DNA from: an uncultured Rhodocyclaceae bacterium
Lineage (GTDB): Bacteria; Pseudomonadota; Gammaproteobacteria; Burkholderiales; Rhodocyclaceae
Direction of reading: 5' to 3'
NCBI GenBank assembly: GCA_903950295.1
Contig: CAJBAP010000157.1
Location: forward strand, 1-8,905
DNA length: 8,905 bases
Within the stretch, counting starts at the first letter, position 1. Each line of letters starts with the position of its first letter. Shown here in pieces: positions 6,066 to 8,905 of this stretch. Both the position numbers and the translations under genes were made by a program. The notes under the pieces were generated by a model. That model ran no database searches. It saw only the letters and a list, made by a program, of their open reading frames with translations, and was not told the origin of the DNA.

Positions 6066-6953
6066 ATGACCGTGTCACCTGCTCTTCTCCTGCGCCATCA
6101 TGCTACCTCCTGGCACACCGCCAAGGCATTGCTGCAGGGGCCGGTGCCCCTGGTCGCAGGGTGGCTGCTGGTGTTCTGGCCCGTCTATCACGGCTTGTGG
6201 CAGACCCTCTGGCAAGAAGACGCCCACGCACACGGCCCGTTGATCGGCCTGATCGTCGCCGTGCTGTTGTGGCGCTTGCGTCACCAATTTGCCGTGCTGC
6301 CAGCGCCGACTTCCATACTTCCCGGCATGTTGCTGCTCGCCGGCGGTCTTGCGCTGGCCATCGTCGGCGAAGTTCAGGACATTCCCCTGCTCGCCATGGC
6401 TGCCCAGATTCCCGTGCTGGCCGCTCTGCTGCTCGCCCGCCACGGCTGGGCCGGTCTGCGTGCCGCCTGGTTCCCGCTCGCCTATCTTGCCTTTATGATC
6501 CCCTTGCCCGGCATCGCCATCAACGCGGTGACGCAACCGCTCAAGGAATGGATCTCGCTGGCAACCAGCCACCTGCTGCATGCCGCAAACTACCCCATCG
6601 CTCACAGCGGCGTGATCCTGGTAATCGGCCAGTACCAGCTGCTCATCGCCGATGCGTGCTCTGGACTGCATTCCTTCATGGCACTGCTTGCCCTTGGCAT
6701 CCTCTACGCCCATCTCGCTCCCTCCGCCGGCACCACTCGGAATGCCGCGCTGCTGCTGGCGATCATTCCGGTCGCCCTCGCCGCCAACCTGCTGCGCGTA
6801 ATCGTGCTGGCCCTGGTGACCTACCACGCCGGCGATGCGGCCGGGCGTCAGTGGCACGAAGTGGCCGGCCTCGCCATGTTTGGGATCGCCCTTGCCACGC
6901 TGGTCACGTTCGACACGCTGATCTCCCGCGTGTCGCGCCGGAGGCCCTCATGA
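6066..6953 (+). CDS. xrtB: Exosortase B
   Basis: A 295-residue inner-membrane protein with about eight hydrophobic helices. It is a cysteine transpeptidase-like enzyme that cuts PEP-CTERM proteins at their PEP motif. The catalytic triad is visible: Cys198 in ADACSGLHS, Arg244 in ANLLRVIVL and His264 in RQWHEVAG. HAHGPLIGLI near the N-terminus and FPLAYLAFMIPLPG in the middle are conserved exosortase features. Assignment to type B rather than A rests on sequence feel, length and the separate EpsI downstream (in XrtA the EpsI-like domain is often fused). The start is taken at ATG 6066 (GTG 6063 also possible); the in-frame ATG at 6003 would overlap the EpsD end by 50 bp and give a non-membrane leader. 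It ends in an ATGA overlap with epsI. Its probable substrate is encoded directly upstream. Confidence 0.92.
   Translation: MTVSPALLLRHHATSWHTAKALLQGPVPLVAGWLLVFWPVYHGLWQTLWQEDAHAHGPLIGLIVAVLLWRLRHQFAVLPAPTSILPGMLLLAGGLALAIVGEVQDIPLLAMAAQIPVLAALLLARHGWAGLRAAWFPLAYLAFMIPLPGIAINAVTQPLKEWISLATSHLLHAANYPIAHSGVILVIGQYQLLIADACSGLHSFMALLALGILYAHLAPSAGTTRNAALLLAIIPVALAANLLRVIVLALVTYHAGDAAGRQWHEVAGLAMFGIALATLVTFDTLISRVSRRRPS
6940..6944 (+). promoter_or_regulatory. Strong ribosome binding site of epsI
   Basis: GGAGG lies 5 bp before the ATG at 6950, inside the end of xrtB. It fixes the epsI start, although the same frame stays open far upstream through xrtB. Confidence 0.75.
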
Positions 6954-7648
6954 ACAGCGTGTCGCCCTCGATCGTTTGGCGAAATCTCCTGCTGGCCGGC
7001 CTGATGATCACCGCAGCGCTAGCGGCGGCAAACCTGCGCGCATCGGCAATCGCGCCGTCACCGGGCATCGATCTGTTACACCTCGTTCCCGAGCGCTTCG
7101 CGGGCTGGCAAATCGACCAGAACGCACTTGTCAGCCCGATTCAGGCGGATGCGACACCTGCCGCGCCGGGTACCTACGCACAGACGCTGGAACGCGTATA
7201 TCGCGATGCGGACGGCACGCGCATCATGCTCTCCATTGCCTACGGCAGCCAGCAGCGCGGCGACCGTTTGCAGGCGCACCGGCCCGAGTACTGCTACCGG
7301 GCGCAGGGCTTCGAGATTCGTGCCGTGAATGATGACGCCCTGCGCCTCCCGGAAGGACACGAACTGCCGGTGCGGCGCCTCGTGGCCGAGCGGCCGGGGC
7401 GTAGCGAGCCAATCAGCTACTGGCTGACCGTCGGCGACCAGGCTACGCTGCCTGGAGTCGGACGCAAGATCGCCCAGATGCGCCAGGTATTTTCCGGCCA
7501 GATACCCGACGGCGTGCTGGTAAGGATTTCGACCATTGACACCGTTGCCCACGACGCCTACCGCCAGCATGACCGCTTCATCACGGACCTGCTCACTTCC
7601 ATCGCCGTACCCAGCCGCGAAAGACTGGCCGGTCGGTTCCTTTCATAA
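6950..7648 (+). CDS. epsI: EpsI family protein of the exosortase B system
   Basis: A 232-residue exported, membrane-anchored partner of exosortase. The N-terminus has a positively flanked hydrophobic segment (about residues 9-30) that acts as a signal anchor; the rest is periplasmic. The family's conserved region is seen as YGSQQRGD and then HRPEYCY, with His110 and Cys115, followed by GFEI. Length matches EpsI members (about 200-240). The exact biochemical role of EpsI is not known; it always accompanies exosortases and is probably needed for sorting or EPS work. The start at 6950 overlaps the xrtB stop (ATGA), so the two are translationally coupled. The glycosyltransferase begins 23 bp downstream. 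Confidence 0.92.
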   Translation: MNSVSPSIVWRNLLLAGLMITAALAAANLRASAIAPSPGIDLLHLVPERFAGWQIDQNALVSPIQADATPAAPGTYAQTLERVYRDADGTRIMLSIAYGSQQRGDRLQAHRPEYCYRAQGFEIRAVNDDALRLPEGHELPVRRLVAERPGRSEPISYWLTVGDQATLPGVGRKIAQMRQVFSGQIPDGVLVRISTIDTVAHDAYRQHDRFITDLLTSIAVPSRERLAGRFLS

Positions 7649-7671
7649 GCCATTTCACCCCGGAGTCCGAC

Positions 7672-8688
7672 ATGACCCAGACACCCGCCGACACAGCCCA
7701 CCCCCTGGTTTCCGTGGTTATCATCGGCCGCAACGAGGGTGAGCGCCTGTCACGCTGCATCGCTTCGGTTGCAGCGATGCGCCACGAGGGTTTCGGCATC
7801 GAGACAATTTATGTCGACTCAGCTTCGACCGACGACAGCGTGCAGCGCGCTCTGGCCTGCGGCGCACGTGCGCTGGAAGTCCGCCCCGAGCGTCCCTCGG
7901 CTGCGCTCGGCCGCAATGCCGGCTGGCGCACGGCGCGCGGGGAATTCATTTTGTTCCTCGACGGCGATACCGAACTCCACCCGGACTTCGTCGGGCTTGC
8001 CCTCAACGCAATGCAAGATCCCAACATCGCCATCGTCTGGGGGCATCGCCGTGAATCGCGCCCCGAAGCATCGATCTACAACCGCGTGCTCGACCTCGAC
8101 TGGATCTACCCACCCGGGCCGAGCGAATTCTGCGGTGGCGACACCCTGATGCGCCGCGGAGTGCTTGAAGCCGTCGGTGGCTTTGATGCGGAACTAATCG
8201 CTGGTGAGGAACCCGAACTGTGCCGTCGCATCCGTGCGCGTGGTCACTCCATTCTCCACCTCGATGCGCCGATGACATTGCATGATCTTGCCATTACCCG
8301 CTTCCGCGCCTACTGGCGACGGGCCTTTCGCGCCGGCCATGCCTACGCCGAAATTTCTTCGCGTTTCAAGGATTCAAGCGACCCTTTGTGGCTCAAGGAT
8401 GCTCGTCGCAACAAGATACACGGCATGATCATCATCAGCCTTCTGTCTCTGCTAGCGCTCGCGCCGGCCTGGCCTTGGCTCGCGGCCCTATCTACAACAG
8501 CGCTGTTGGCGCTGGTGGGTCGTACTTATGTGCGGTGCAGTTGGAAGACCACGAACAGGATCACGCGCCTGCTCTATAGCATCCACTCCCATTTTCAGCA
8601 GATTCCGATATTGTCAGGACAGATGGGATTTTTTCTGAGCAGCCGCAAAGGTGAGCGGCAAAAGCTCGTTGAGTATAAAAATGCTTGA
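7672..8688 (+). CDS. Family 2 glycosyltransferase with C-terminal membrane region
   Basis: A 338-residue GT2 (GT-A fold) enzyme that transfers a sugar from a nucleotide donor to a glycan or lipid carrier. The N-terminal VSVVIIGRNEG is typical, with Asp49 in YVDSASTDDS binding nucleotide, DGD at 97-99 as the metal-binding DXD, and GEEPEL near 178-183 as the acidic catalytic-base motif. Residues 252-290 hold two hydrophobic helices, which anchor the enzyme to the inner membrane, and a basic tail follows. Ribosome site GGAG (7662-7665) lies 6 bp before the start. It ends the operon as seen, 23 bp after epsI, and so belongs to the same EPS-building unit. Donor and acceptor sugars cannot be told from sequence. 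Confidence 0.9.
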   Translation: MTQTPADTAHPLVSVVIIGRNEGERLSRCIASVAAMRHEGFGIETIYVDSASTDDSVQRALACGARALEVRPERPSAALGRNAGWRTARGEFILFLDGDTELHPDFVGLALNAMQDPNIAIVWGHRRESRPEASIYNRVLDLDWIYPPGPSEFCGGDTLMRRGVLEAVGGFDAELIAGEEPELCRRIRARGHSILHLDAPMTLHDLAITRFRAYWRRAFRAGHAYAEISSRFKDSSDPLWLKDARRNKIHGMIIISLLSLLALAPAWPWLAALSTTALLALVGRTYVRCSWKTTNRITRLLYSIHSHFQQIPILSGQMGFFLSSRKGERQKLVEYKNA

Positions 8689-8905
8689 GGAGTTTAACGA
8701 CAACTCGCTGGCCCATTGCGGATTGTGTCGAGCAGATGGGCAGTAGCCCGATGTAATAAACGGCCATCTGCCGCCAACAGGGATTGAACGGCAGGTAACC
8801 GACGCTTTGTCGACCGAATCAGATCGTTGGTTGTAGGTCCGCAGTGGCCGACGAGCACCCATAGGCCGTCCGGCAGGTTTGAGAGTGCACCGGCCCTCTG
8901 TGTGC
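8689..8905. other. Non-coding tail after the glycosyltransferase
   Basis: About 217 bp to the window end hold no credible gene on either strand. A minus-strand frame (8614-8862) crosses it but has a Ser/Arg-rich, low-complexity product and overlaps the glycosyltransferase end. No U-rich terminator hairpin is clear. The text reads like intergenic repeat or decayed element sequence, but I cannot name it. Confidence 0.4.
8732..8794. repeat. Two overlapping inverted repeats
   Basis: GCAGATGG (8732-8739) pairs perfectly with CCATCTGC (8764-8771). CTGCCG (8768-8773) pairs with CGGCAG (8789-8794). The arms share bases 8768-8771, so only one hairpin can form at a time. CGGCAGGT recurs at 8789-8796 and 8871-8878. 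No T-run follows, so a simple intrinsic terminator is unlikely. Confidence 0.4.

Noticed and set aside
6075..6857. 260-codon minus-strand frame opposite xrtB
   Set aside because: Gln/Gly/His-rich product with no domain sense; the plus strand encodes the full exosortase triad.
6161..6949. Long open frame running through xrtB in the epsI frame
   Set aside because: It is the shifted frame of xrtB, with Arg/Pro/Ala-rich low-quality protein; epsI has a strong GGAGG site and start at 6950.
8681..8746. 21-codon frame overlapping the glycosyltransferase stop
   Set aside because: No ribosome site at proper spacing and no recognisable product; probably chance.
8776..8800. tRNA T-arm-like GTTCAATCCC on the minus strand
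   Set aside because: Flanking bases do not form a T-stem or an acceptor stem.

Overview
The window is part of an exopolysaccharide (EPS) / exosortase locus, with every gene on the plus strand. High G+C, Proteobacterial ribosome binding sites, and an EpsD–exosortase B–EpsI core point to a Gram-negative betaproteobacterium, possibly of the Rhodocyclales/Nitrosomonadales kind that carries XrtB systems. That taxonomic placement is inference; nothing in the window fixes a genus.

Layout. (a) 3-905: the C-terminal part of a multi-pass O-antigen ligase/polymerase-like membrane protein, cut by the window start. (b) 914-4543: three exported accessory proteins. They are a 677-residue lipoprotein resembling a clan GH-A glycosidase with a CBM6-like tail, a 202-residue protein that looks like a small outer-membrane beta-barrel, and a secreted subtilisin-like (S8) protease. 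(c) 4682-6052: a single reading frame that joins a PEP-CTERM (FxDxF-like) exosortase substrate to an EpsD-family lipoprotein peptidyl-prolyl isomerase. (d) 6066-7648: exosortase B and EpsI, overlapping by ATGA. (e) 7672-8688: a family 2 glycosyltransferase with a C-terminal membrane region. (f) 8689-8905: a non-coding tail with two overlapping inverted repeats.

How the genes fit together (inference from families). The glycosyltransferase and the Wzy/WaaL-like protein build or polymerise a surface glycan. The GH-like lipoprotein may trim it, as PslG does in the Psl system. EpsD may help fold exported proteins. XrtB with EpsI would cut the PEP-CTERM protein at its PEP motif and pass it to the cell surface or to a glycan. 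Short gaps suggest transcription in one direction as one or two operons; the 138-bp gap before the fusion gene is the best place for an internal promoter.

The most unusual object is the PEP-CTERM::EpsD fusion. One polypeptide carries a Sec signal, a PEP-CTERM sorting helix, a short Lys/His loop, and then a second hydrophobic segment ending in a lipobox (LPAC). It could be a polyprotein that exosortase and signal peptidase II separate, or it could be the product of stop-codon loss, a deletion or an assembly artefact. Two homopolymers (G9 inside the polymerase gene, C8 just before xrtB) are possible slippage sites.
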